From Proteobacteria bacterium UBA6921 (GTDB lineage Bacteria; Pseudomonadota; Gammaproteobacteria; SG8-11): a stretch of 21,199 nt of DNA. A model generated the notes under the pieces. That model was not told the DNA's origin, made no database searches, and was given only the letters and a program-made list of their open reading frames with translations. Made by a program: the position numbers and the translations under genes. The stretch lies in contig DKAR01000002.1 in assembly GCA_002450895.1 (NCBI GenBank), positions 1 to 21,199 on the forward strand, read 5' to 3'. This document shows, piece after piece, positions 1-7,946 of this stretch. Numbering within the stretch: position 1 is the first letter of the stretch; every line of letters begins with the position of its first letter.

Positions 1-1848
1 CATCTTCGGCGGTTTGCCGAGCAACACGTCGAGCGGCATGTTGACGGGCAGGTTATCGAACAAGCCGTCGCCCACAATAAAACTCAATGGTTCTTCGCCG
101 GTCGCCTCGCCCACCACGGCATACGGGCAGCGCTCGCGCTCGCACATGGCCGCAAACTTGTCGATCGCGTTGGCCGCAATTGCCAGCACGTAACGCTCTT
201 GCGCTTCGTTGCACCAGATTTCGAGCGGCGACATGCCCGGCTCGTCGCTGGGCACCATGCGCAATTCGATGCGCGCACCCCGTCCACCGCCATGCACCAA
301 CTCAGGCAGTGCGTTCGACAATCCGCCCGCACCGACGTCGTGGATCGAGAGAATTGGATTGTCCTTGCCGAGCTGCCAGCATTGGTCGATCACTTCCTGG
401 CAGCGGCGTTGCATTTCCGGATTGCCGCGTTGCACGGAGGCGAAATCCAGGTGTTCGGCACTTTGTCCGCTCGCCATCGATGAAGCCGCGCCACCGCCGA
501 GCCCGATCAGCATGGCCGGACCGCCCAGCACGACAATTTGCGTCCCGATCGGAATCGGTTGCTTATCGACATGCTCGGCGCGCACGTTGCCCAGGCCGCC
601 GGCAACCATGATCGGCTTGTGATATCCGCGCAGCAGCTCTCCGCCGGGAACATCGATTTGATGTTCAAAGGTGCGGAAGTAGCCGACAATTCCGGGCCGG
701 CCAAATTCATTATTGAAGGCACATGCACCCAGCGGCGCCTCGATCATGATCTGGTAGGCCGACGCAATTTGCGACGGCTTGCCGTAGTCCACTTCCCACG
801 GCTGGACTGCGCCGGGAATCTTCAAATTCGAAACGGTATAGCCGACGAGACCGGCTTTGGGTTTGGCGCCACGACCGGTTGCGCCCTCGTCGCGAATTTC
901 GCCGCCCGATCCGGTGGCGGCGCCGGGAAACGGCGCAATCGCGGTCGGATGATTGTGCGTTTCCACCTTCATCAACAGGTGCACATCTTCTGTCGTGTAG
1001 GTGTAGTGACGCGACGCCGGACTCGGAAAGAATCGTCCGGCGCGCTGCCCGCGCGCGACCGCGGCATTGTCCTGATACGCCGACAGGACGTTCTCGGGCG
1101 ACTTGGCGTGCGTGTTCTTGATCATGGAAAACAACGAGCGATCCTGTCGCGCGCCGTCGATGATCCAATCCGCGTTGAAGATCTTGTGCCGGCAGTGCTC
1201 GGAATTCGCCTGCGCGAACATCATGAGTTCAACGTCGCTCGGGTTGCGGTTCAGTGCGCGAAAGTTCTCGACAAGGTAGTCGACTTCATCCGGCGATAGC
1301 GCCAGGCCCAGCTCGCGGTTGGCGCGCTCGATTGCGTCGCGGCCGTCCGTCAATACGTCAACGCGCTGCAGTGGCGCGGCGTCCAGCGAACGGAAAAGCC
1401 CTTCGGCCTCGTCCAGCGAGGACAACACGGATTCGGTCATGCGGTCGTGGACGACACCGGCCACGGCTGCCGCTTCGGCGCTCGTCAATGGGTTCGCGTT
1501 GTCGGTGACGAAGTAGTAGGCAATGCCCCGCTCAACCCGCCGCACGGCGCTGACGCCGCAGTTGTGCACGATGTCCGTGGCCTTGCTGGCCCAGGGCGAC
1601 ACCGTTCCTAACCGGGGCACGACCAGCAACATGGATTCGTGAGGTTGTTGCGGCAATGCCTCCGGGCCGTCGTCGACGATGCGCGCCAGTTGCTGGCGTT
1701 CGCCGTCCGTCAGGCCGCGCTCGGCATCGACAAACAGGAAATAGGCCGCTCGCACGCTGGCCAATTGCGGGCAGCGAGTGCGAGTCTGGGCAAGAAGTTT
1801 TTCAATTCGGTAGCTGGAAAGCGCCGGTGCACCGCGCAATATCAACAT
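1..1848 (-). CDS. purL: Phosphoribosylformylglycinamidine synthase, N-terminal part (cut by window edge)
   Basis: The reading frame is open from an ATG at 1848 to base 1, 616 codons with no stop. It starts MLILRGAPALSSYRIEKLL, closely like the start of the long proteobacterial PurL (about 1,300 residues in the family), so roughly half the protein is present. Visible family signatures are the SPWASKATDIVHNCG stretch, the NSEHCRHKIFNADW motif, the KVETHNHPTAIAPFPGAATG ATP/FGAR-binding segment, a glycine-rich GGPAMLIGLGGGAAS segment, and LLGKPPKM at the cut end. The enzyme is cytosolic and makes FGAM from FGAR, glutamine and ATP in purine synthesis; the C-terminal glutaminase domain would lie outside the window. 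A purine-rich GGGGGAG sits only two bases before the ATG. A possible -10 (TATCAT, 1884-1889 on the minus strand) suggests its own promoter. Identity is firm; the exact start is probable. Confidence 0.96.
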   Translation of the reverse strand, partial: MLILRGAPALSSYRIEKLLAQTRTRCPQLASVRAAYFLFVDAERGLTDGERQQLARIVDDGPEALPQQPHESMLLVVPRLGTVSPWASKATDIVHNCGVSAVRRVERGIAYYFVTDNANPLTSAEAAAVAGVVHDRMTESVLSSLDEAEGLFRSLDAAPLQRVDVLTDGRDAIERANRELGLALSPDEVDYLVENFRALNRNPSDVELMMFAQANSEHCRHKIFNADWIIDGARQDRSLFSMIKNTHAKSPENVLSAYQDNAAVARGQRAGRFFPSPASRHYTYTTEDVHLLMKVETHNHPTAIAPFPGAATGSGGEIRDEGATGRGAKPKAGLVGYTVSNLKIPGAVQPWEVDYGKPSQIASAYQIMIEAPLGACAFNNEFGRPGIVGYFRTFEHQIDVPGGELLRGYHKPIMVAGGLGNVRAEHVDKQPIPIGTQIVVLGGPAMLIGLGGGAASSMASGQSAEHLDFASVQRGNPEMQRRCQEVIDQCWQLGKDNPILSIHDVGAGGLSNALPELVHGGGRGARIELRMVPSDEPGMSPLEIWCNEAQERYVLAIAANAIDKFAAMCERERCPYAVVGEATGEEPLSFIVGDGLFDNLPVNMPLDVLLGKPPKM

Positions 1849-1905
1849 TGCTCCCCCGGGGACGGGTCATCGGGAAAGCGCCAATGATACTTGGAAGTCC
1901 GGCGA

Positions 1906-1928
1906 GAGTCGCGCGCGCAGCGCGACTC
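1906..1928 (-). terminator. GC-rich hairpin between the chemoreceptor gene and purL
   Basis: A perfect 9-bp inverted repeat (GAGTCGCGC at 1906-1914, GCGCGACTC at 1920-1928) with a 5-base loop lies ten bases past the stop codon of the upstream minus-strand gene. There is no T-run after it in the direction of transcription, so it is either a weak terminator or an RNA 3'-end stabilising hairpin. Its position suits separating the chemoreceptor transcript from purL. Confidence 0.45.
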
Positions 1929-1937
1929 CTGGCTGAG

Positions 1938-3983
1938 TTAGGTCTTGAACTGGGAAAGCAGGGTTTGCAATTCCACCGCCAGGCGGGAGAGGTTTTCGCT
2001 GGCTTTGGCGGTCTGTTGGGAGCCTTCGGCCGTCTGGTCGGACACCTGGCTGATGTTGACGATGCTCTTGTTGATGTTTTCCGCAACGGCATTCTGTTCG
2101 ACCATGGCGGTGGCGATCTGGGTGTTCATCGTGTTGATCGTGCTGACGGCGCCGGCAATGACGTCCAGCGACTCGCCGGCTTTGGTGGATTGATCCACGG
2201 TGGATTGCGCCATGGTGCGGCTTTCGTCCATCGCGGATACCGCTTCCTTGGAACCGGATTGCAGCCGTTCGATCATTTCCTGAATTTCGCGCGTGGACTG
2301 CTGCGTGCGGGAGGCCAGCGTGCGCACTTCGTCCGCCACCACCGCAAAGCCCCGGCCTTGTTCGCCAGCGCGCGCCGCTTCGATCGCCGCGTTCAAAGCC
2401 AGCAGGTTCGTCTGTTCGGCAATGCCTTTGATCACATCCAGCACCTTGCCAATGTTTTCCGTGTCATCGCCGAGGCGGTGAATCACGGTGGACACGCGAT
2501 CGATTTCGTGGGCCAGCGAGTTGATTGACGAAACCGTCTTCGTCACCACGTCGCGGCCGGCCGTTGTTTCGATGTCGGCGTGCTGGGCGGCGGTCGCGGC
2601 TTCCGAGGCGTTGCGAGCCGTCTCGTTGACCGTGGACATCATCTGCGTGATGGCGCTCGCGACCTGGTCGGTTTCTTCGTGCTGGCGTTTCGCACCAATG
2701 CTCGTGGTCTCTGTGATCGCCGACATCTCCGACGCCGCGGACGCCAGTGTCCCGGTGAACCCGGTAACTTGCGAAACAAGTTGCTGGATCTTCTCGGCGA
2801 ACCGGTTGAAGGAATGGCCCAACTGGGCGATTTCGTCCTTGCCCTTTACCTTGAGGCGTTGCGTCAGGTCGCCTTCGCCCTCGGAAATATCCCGCATTGC
2901 CGCCACGGCACTCTTCAGCGGCAGGGTCACAAGAGCGTCAATTCCCCATGCCACCACGGCGGCAGATCCAACTCCAATCAGGAACAACAGCAGAATGAAC
3001 GCGACCACGGCATCGAGTCGTGTGGACAACGAGTGACCGATTTCCGTGGTGCTGACCACTTGCTGCTCGACGAGGGCATTGAGGTTCTTGGTCACACGAT
3101 CCATCAACGGCCCGATTTCCGTGCGGACGGTATAGGCGTCGATCCGGCGCTTGCCACTCGCGTTGATCGCGATCAATCCATCCATGTTCTTGATGAATTG
3201 AGCTCGCAGCGTGACGACACGCTCGAAACCATCGAGCTGTTCGAAGGTCAACAGTTTTTCCTGGGCCTTGATGCGATTGATGATTACCCCTGACGCTTCA
3301 GAGTAATCCTTAATACTGCGCATGACGTCGTCTGAGCCAAGAATCAGATAGCTGCGCAAGCCAGCCATCAGGTTGGCCCAGGTGTAACGGAAATCGTTGA
3401 TATCGATCAGCAGTTTTTTGCGCGCGTTCGTGGCGCTTTCGTTGCTTTCCGTCAACACCATTTCAGTCATGATTTGGAGCATTTCCTGCGCGACGGGATT
3501 AAGATTCTGGACAGCGTATTGCATTGCGGAAAAATTCTTTGCCGTGTTCCCCACCAATTCGGAAACCTGCTTTCCGTTTTGTTTGAATTTCGCAATATCC
3601 GCGGCAATTTCCTCGACGAGTTTTTTGTCTTCATCACTCTCGCCCACAACTTCGCTGGCTTGCAGCGACGCGAGATCCTCGTCGATTTTGGCTACGATTT
3701 TTTTGTATTCGTTAAAGTGGTGTTCTTCTTCGCTCAACAGATAGAAACCGAGGCGCGCCGAAGCTTCGTTCATGTGCTTGGCGAGATTTTCAGACGAGAT
3801 TAAGGCGGTTTGCACATCGTTGGTAACGTGGGAGACCTTGCTCTGGACATCGGAAAACGTCAACAACGGGATCGATGCCACGATGGCCATGATTGCCACC
3901 ATGATGCCGAACCCTCCGCCGATCTTTTGCCGGACGGTCAATTCGTTCAGAAACTGGTGGTTCAGAATGTCTTGCAATTTCAC
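1938..3983 (-). CDS. Methyl-accepting chemotaxis protein with a large all-helical periplasmic sensor
   Basis: 681 residues. A first membrane helix lies at about 22-44 and a second at about 324-346. The roughly 280-residue segment between them looks wholly helical and is a likely helical-bimodular (HBM) or four-helix-bundle ligand sensor. A HAMP domain follows at about 347-402 (DISEGEGDLTQRLKVKGKDE). The long cytoplasmic coiled coil carries the CheA/CheW-binding hairpin tip around 520-560 (EQTNLLALNAAIEAARAGE, GRGFAVVADEVRTLA). The protein should transmit ligand binding to CheA. It ends in LSQFKT with no NWETF-like C-terminal pentapeptide, so methylation would not rely on CheR tethering through this receptor. 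The start is GTG at 3983, chosen because GAGGAAG lies a few bases upstream and the frame then begins before the membrane helix. The ligand is not predictable. No chemotaxis operon is present in the window. Confidence 0.95.
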   Translation of the reverse strand: MKLQDILNHQFLNELTVRQKIGGGFGIMVAIMAIVASIPLLTFSDVQSKVSHVTNDVQTALISSENLAKHMNEASARLGFYLLSEEEHHFNEYKKIVAKIDEDLASLQASEVVGESDEDKKLVEEIAADIAKFKQNGKQVSELVGNTAKNFSAMQYAVQNLNPVAQEMLQIMTEMVLTESNESATNARKKLLIDINDFRYTWANLMAGLRSYLILGSDDVMRSIKDYSEASGVIINRIKAQEKLLTFEQLDGFERVVTLRAQFIKNMDGLIAINASGKRRIDAYTVRTEIGPLMDRVTKNLNALVEQQVVSTTEIGHSLSTRLDAVVAFILLLFLIGVGSAAVVAWGIDALVTLPLKSAVAAMRDISEGEGDLTQRLKVKGKDEIAQLGHSFNRFAEKIQQLVSQVTGFTGTLASAASEMSAITETTSIGAKRQHEETDQVASAITQMMSTVNETARNASEAATAAQHADIETTAGRDVVTKTVSSINSLAHEIDRVSTVIHRLGDDTENIGKVLDVIKGIAEQTNLLALNAAIEAARAGEQGRGFAVVADEVRTLASRTQQSTREIQEMIERLQSGSKEAVSAMDESRTMAQSTVDQSTKAGESLDVIAGAVSTINTMNTQIATAMVEQNAVAENINKSIVNISQVSDQTAEGSQQTAKASENLSRLAVELQTLLSQFKT

Positions 3984-4225
3984 TGTGACTTCCTCGTGAT
4001 TGCGCGGTTAATCTTGGCGACAGTCGGCGCAGGGATCTCGCGGAACAAGGCGGTATTCAACTTGTCTGCGACGCGCCGATATCCTGTCTGCAAGTTCCGA
4101 GGGGATGCCTCAGACATGGTCTATAACGACCGTTACGCGGCCCGGTTTAGTCTGTGGTAAAACGGTCGATCATCACGGGTACGACATCACCACCGGCCAA
4201 AGACAAAAAGGACTCGAAAAGACTC

Positions 4226-5377
4226 ATGAGCGTACGAAACGTAATCGCCACTTTTGCCCTGGTTTTCTCTTTTGCTTTCCCTGTTTTCGCCCCGGTTCAG
4301 GCAGCGGAAACCGATACCAGCAATGACCGGGCTGAGATCCTCTCGACGGACATTCCAGAGGCAATGGAAGTTGGGCAAAGTTATACGGTCGAAATCCGGG
4401 TCAAAAACGCCGGTTCGACGACCTGGACAAAACAGGAAGGAATTGGGCTGGGCTCCCGGCACCGCAACTGGGCGAACCATCGCGCCGAGCTTGATCCCGG
4501 CGACAAGATCAAACCCGGCGAGAGCGTGATGTTCCGCTTTCGCGTGACCGCCCCCTCGCAATCCGGCAGTTATGACTTTCAGTGGCAGATGCAGCGCGAC
4601 GACCGCTTTTTCGGTCCGCCGACCACCTTGCATCGCATCATTGTCGAAAGCGGGTCAAATCGTGTGAAGTTCATCGGCCAGGTCGTCCCGTCGGCCATGG
4701 ATGTCGGCGGTGAATACACCATCATGGTGCAGTACAAAAACCTCGGTAAGACCACCTGGAGTGGCGCAGGCGGTTATCAGCTGGTGGCGCAAAACCCCGC
4801 AAACAACAAGACATGGGGGATCGACCGCGTGAAGTTCGAGCCCGATCAGAATGTCGGTCCCGGTGAAGTCGCCACGATCCGCTTCAAGGTTCGCGCCCCG
4901 CTGCAACCCGGCGACTATGAATTTCAGTGGCAGCTGTACAACGACAAACTCGGCTTCTTCGGTGAGCGGACTCCTGCACAGCGCGTGGTGGTCGGCGGCG
5001 CGGGTCGCGGTAACGACGCGGAATTCGTGATGCAGGAATTGCCCGGACTGGTGAACGCGCCAACGCCCTATACCGTGCTCAAGGGCGGCCAGAACTTCCA
5101 GGTGAAGGTCATGTTCAAGAACGTTGGCACAACGACCTGGAAACCCGGCTCGCACAAGCTGACGTCGCAGAAGCCGCGCAACAACCTGAACTGGTTCATC
5201 GATCGCGTGGATCTGGGATCCCGCGACGAGGTCAAACCGGGTGAGTTCAAGACGTTCACCTTCACGGCTGTCGCGCCGGCTCAGCCCGGAATCTATGATT
5301 TTGAATGGCAGCTCTACCAGGAAGGCATCGGCTGGTTTGGTGCCACCTCGCCCACGGTAAAGATCACCGTACGCTAA
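4226..5377 (+). CDS. Secreted protein of three tandem FW (NBR1-like, immunoglobulin-fold) domains
   Basis: 383 residues from the ATG at 4226. That start is preferred over a GTG at 4154 because it places a signal peptide at the N terminus (MSVRNVIATFALVFSFAF, then VQA before a likely cleavage near residue 26) and has AAGGA upstream. The mature protein is almost entirely three repeats, at about 36-142, 145-257 and 264-383. Each has a KN.G.TTW strand, a central PG(E/D)-type turn, a (P/S)G.Y.F.WQ(L/M) strand and an (F/W)FG turn before the last strand. This is the pattern of the FW (four-tryptophan) domain known from the autophagy receptor NBR1 and from bacterial proteins. I see no catalytic domain or cell-wall anchor, so a periplasmic or extracellular binding or structural role is likely. 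A hairpin directly after the stop suggests a one-gene unit. Domain assignment is by motif; the function is unknown. Confidence 0.85.
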   Translation: MSVRNVIATFALVFSFAFPVFAPVQAAETDTSNDRAEILSTDIPEAMEVGQSYTVEIRVKNAGSTTWTKQEGIGLGSRHRNWANHRAELDPGDKIKPGESVMFRFRVTAPSQSGSYDFQWQMQRDDRFFGPPTTLHRIIVESGSNRVKFIGQVVPSAMDVGGEYTIMVQYKNLGKTTWSGAGGYQLVAQNPANNKTWGIDRVKFEPDQNVGPGEVATIRFKVRAPLQPGDYEFQWQLYNDKLGFFGERTPAQRVVVGGAGRGNDAEFVMQELPGLVNAPTPYTVLKGGQNFQVKVMFKNVGTTTWKPGSHKLTSQKPRNNLNWFIDRVDLGSRDEVKPGEFKTFTFTAVAPAQPGIYDFEWQLYQEGIGWFGATSPTVKITVR

Positions 5378-5387
5378 TCCGAAAGTG

Positions 5388-5412
5388 CGTGCGGCGGCGT
5401 GTCCGCCGCACG
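5388..5412 (+). terminator. Strong hairpin, probable terminator of the triple-FW gene
   Basis: A perfect 10-bp stem (CGTGCGGCGG at 5388-5397, CCGCCGCACG at 5403-5412) with a 5-base loop begins ten bases after the stop codon and is followed by TTTC. The T-run is short, so termination may be partial. It separates the FW-domain gene from the ATP-grasp gene. Confidence 0.65.
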
Positions 5413-5547
5413 TTTCAACCGCACAATTCCCGCAATTAGTTTGCTCGAAACGCCCGGGGGAACGGGATTTCCCTAGGACTGCTCCCGTGTACCCGAAAGC
5501 CTGCGGTGCTAGCATGTCAGGAATGTACTTCCGCCTGAGTTTTACCG

Positions 5548-6864
5548 GTGCCTAACTCGCCGCCTCTTGCCGCAGATCGTGTCAGGATTCCTGGGACTCG
5601 CCGCCGCACGGTGCTGATCATCGCGCCGAATGGCAGCTATCGCATCGTGCCGTATATCGAAGCCGCGCAACGGCTGGGTGTGAACGCCGTGGTGGTTTCC
5701 CGTGGGGCGAGCGCTGTCGCACATCGCGATGTTCCCGGCATTCAGGTGGATTTCGAAAACCTCGACCACGCGCTGGAACAAATTTGGACGTTTGCGGAAC
5801 ACACGCCGGTTCATGCGGTGTTCGGCACGGATGACGCGAGCATGCAACTGGCCGCGCGCGCTGCCCGCACGTTGAACCTGCCCTACAACGCGCCGGATGC
5901 CGTGCTGTTTTCGCGCCGCAAGGATTTGGCGCGCGAACAACTGCGCGCGTGTGGACTTCCGGTTCCAGGCTTTCGACGTATTGATCTGCGCGACGATGTG
6001 CAGTTGGTCGCACAGGACGTCACTTACCCGTGCGTACTGAAACCGCTGGCCATGTCGGCAAGCCGAGGTGTAATTCGCGCCAACAATCCGGATGAATTCG
6101 TTAGCGCCTGCCGTCGGATTGCACCCATCTTGCGCGACGGCGCAAACGCTGAAGAGCAAAGCATGCTCTTGGTCGAAGATTTCATCGCGGGCACCGAAAT
6201 CGCCGTGGAAGGCTTGCTGACGGGCGGCCAGCTGGACGTGTTGGCCATTTTCGACAAGCCGGATCCACTGGATGGCCCCTTTTTCGAAGAAACGTATTAC
6301 GTCATGCCGACGCGCCTTGATGCGGCGGTACAGCAACAGGTTCGCGATCAGGTTCAGGCGGCATGCCATGCCTACGGCTTGCGCGAAGGACCGATTCACG
6401 CCGAATGCAGGTTAAATACCGAGGGTGTTTGGATTCTGGAGGTTGCGGCGCGAACGATTGGCGGCTTGTGCGGCCGGCTGCTTCGCTTCGGCACCGGATA
6501 CGGGCTTGAAGAACTCGTTCTTCGCCATGCCTTGGGACTGGGTGTGGATGCTCTTCAGAAGACCGGCGGCGCAGGCGTATTGATGATTCCGGTTCCGGGG
6601 CGCGGACTTTTTCGCCGCGTCGAAGGACTCGTCGCCGCGGAGCGAACCGAATACATCGAAGAAGTCTCAATAGAAATTCGCGAAGGCCACGAATTGACCC
6701 CGTGGCCAGAAGGATCGAGTTATCTCGGATTCATGTTTGCGCGCGCACCCACGGCTGAGCAAGCTGAAGCGGCGCTGCGAAAAGCGCATGAATGCCTGAA
6801 TATTGTAACGGCCCCAGTGTGGCATGCGACTGTGGTATCAAATGAAATGGAGTCCAACGAATGA
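5548..6864 (+). CDS. ATP-grasp carboxylate-amine ligase (L-amino acid ligase-like)
   Basis: 438 residues. The order is an N-terminal Rossmann-like pre-ATP-grasp domain (about 20-115, beginning TVLIIAPNGSYR), the ATP-grasp domain (about 116-330) and a C-terminal lobe resembling the LAL_C2 domain (about 335-430, GVLMIPVPGRG). Putative ATP-contacting lysines are K125 (SRRKDLARE) and K165 (CVLKPLAMSASRG). The metal-binding acidic residues appear in HAECRLN (E286) and ILEVAARTIGG (E298, R302). Enzymes of this fold activate a carboxylate as acyl phosphate and join it to an amine, as in dipeptide ligases or purine enzymes. The substrate cannot be read from sequence. The stop codon overlaps the ATG of the next gene (ATGA), so it is probably made together with that radical SAM enzyme. 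The start is a GTG with no clear ribosome site and is uncertain by up to about 20 codons; a TGCTAGCAT extended -10-like element lies near 5510. Confidence 0.85.
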   Translation: MPNSPPLAADRVRIPGTRRRTVLIIAPNGSYRIVPYIEAAQRLGVNAVVVSRGASAVAHRDVPGIQVDFENLDHALEQIWTFAEHTPVHAVFGTDDASMQLAARAARTLNLPYNAPDAVLFSRRKDLAREQLRACGLPVPGFRRIDLRDDVQLVAQDVTYPCVLKPLAMSASRGVIRANNPDEFVSACRRIAPILRDGANAEEQSMLLVEDFIAGTEIAVEGLLTGGQLDVLAIFDKPDPLDGPFFEETYYVMPTRLDAAVQQQVRDQVQAACHAYGLREGPIHAECRLNTEGVWILEVAARTIGGLCGRLLRFGTGYGLEELVLRHALGLGVDALQKTGGAGVLMIPVPGRGLFRRVEGLVAAERTEYIEEVSIEIREGHELTPWPEGSSYLGFMFARAPTAEQAEAALRKAHECLNIVTAPVWHATVVSNEMESNE

Positions 6865-7946
6865 GCGAAGTTCGCGCAATACCCGGTCAGTATCAACTTG
6901 TTCCAACGCGCCTGCAGGAGCAGGAAGCAAACGGAACGACACGCTGCAACCTGTGCCTGTGGCGCTGCAAGATTGGCCACGGGCAACGCGGTTTCTGCCA
7001 GGCGCACGTGAATCGCCATGGCACGCTGTACAACCTTTCGTACGGGATCATTTCCGCCATTGAGGTCGGTCGCATTGAGGACAAGCCGGTGCGCTGTTTT
7101 CGGCCCGGTACAAAAGTCATGTCCATCGGAAGTTATGGCTGCAATTTCCGCTGCCGCGGGTGCCACAATCTGGAAATCTCGTGGGGATTGAACGCGCTCG
7201 ACGAACTGGCGCGCGGCGCCTCCACGGCGGCGTATGTCACACCAGAAGAGCTCGTTGCAACCGCGCAGCGCCATGGAGCCGAAGGAATCGCGTTTACCTA
7301 TTCCGAACCTGCGGTCTGGCTTGAATACGTGATCGATGCGTCGATCGCGGCCCGTAACGCCGGTCTCTACACCGTTTACGTTTCCAACAGTTTCGTCACC
7401 GACGAAGCGCTGGAGATGATGGCGCCGCATATTGATGTACTGTGCAGCGACATCAAGAGCATGGACGCCGCGTTTTACTCAGACATTTGCCGCGCCGCGG
7501 ACATCAAGGACGTGTTGGCCAGTATTGCGAAGGCCAAGACGCTTGGAATTCATGTTGAAACACGAACGAACATCATTCCCGGAAAGAACGACGATCCCGA
7601 GACGCTGCGTAAGATAGCCGTTTGGATCCGCGACCACCTCGGCGCCGACAGCCCCTGGCACATCACCAAATTTTTCCCCGCCTATGAACTCAGCGACATT
7701 CCGCCCACACCGTCTGAAATCATGTGGGTTGCGCACGATCAGGCGCGCGGAACCGGGCTGACGAAGGTATTCGTCTATGACGACAAGGGTTGCGATTGTG
7801 CACAGCAAAATCTTCCTGTGGCGACGTATCTCAGCCAGGACCCGTCGGCGATACACCAGGTGAAAGTCTGTGCCGGCTCTTGCTGCGGACCGGACGGAAT
7901 CCTGTTGAAGAAATACGAACCCGGGACCACCAAAGCGTCAGGATGA
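6861..7946 (+). CDS. AmrS-like radical SAM enzyme (AmmeMemoRadiSam / PflA-like family)
   Basis: 361 residues. The radical SAM cluster motif is CNFRCRGC (C94, C98, C101). Before it lies the N-terminal cysteine module typical of the AmmeMemoRadiSam-associated enzyme: C29-x2-C32-x3-C36-x9-C46, followed by GTLYNLSYG and a KPVRCFRPGTKVMSIGSYG stretch. Expected SAM-binding features follow (FTYSEPAVWLEY, ETRTNIIPGKND). The C terminus departs from the usual one: cysteines occur as C311-x-C313 and C337-x3-C341-C342 in a KVCAGSCCGPDGILLKKYEP tail. It should reduce SAM to a 5'-deoxyadenosyl radical; the target is unknown. Neither AMMECR1 nor Memo is encoded nearby. Instead the gene overlaps the ATP-grasp gene by four bases (ATGA). 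The 3' end overlaps the convergent binding-protein gene by nine bases. Confidence 0.9.
   Translation: MSEVRAIPGQYQLVPTRLQEQEANGTTRCNLCLWRCKIGHGQRGFCQAHVNRHGTLYNLSYGIISAIEVGRIEDKPVRCFRPGTKVMSIGSYGCNFRCRGCHNLEISWGLNALDELARGASTAAYVTPEELVATAQRHGAEGIAFTYSEPAVWLEYVIDASIAARNAGLYTVYVSNSFVTDEALEMMAPHIDVLCSDIKSMDAAFYSDICRAADIKDVLASIAKAKTLGIHVETRTNIIPGKNDDPETLRKIAVWIRDHLGADSPWHITKFFPAYELSDIPPTPSEIMWVAHDQARGTGLTKVFVYDDKGCDCAQQNLPVATYLSQDPSAIHQVKVCAGSCCGPDGILLKKYEPGTTKASG

Noticed and set aside
538..1299. Long plus-strand open frame of 253 codons
   Set aside because: It lies antisense to purL, whose minus-strand frame carries clear family motifs throughout. The translation has no recognisable features.
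1656..3293. Plus-strand open frames of 290 and 237 codons opposite the chemoreceptor gene
   Set aside because: They are shadows of the chemoreceptor gene in a GC-rich genome; the minus-strand product is a complete recognisable chemoreceptor.
4057..4082. FliA (sigma28)-like promoter before the FW-domain gene (GCCGATAT at 4075-4082)
   Set aside because: The -10-like box is good, but the upstream element at the right spacing matches the TAAA consensus poorly, and the strand is opposite to the chemoreceptor gene, the one expected to use sigma28.
4655..5515. Minus-strand open frame of 286 codons
   Set aside because: It is antisense to the three FW repeats; its apparent internal repetition only mirrors the repeats of the real gene.
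4226..7946. One operon joining the FW-domain gene with the ATP-grasp and radical SAM genes
   Set aside because: A 10-bp stem hairpin follows the FW gene and a 170-base gap with a possible -10 near 5510 precedes the ATP-grasp gene, so separate units are more likely.
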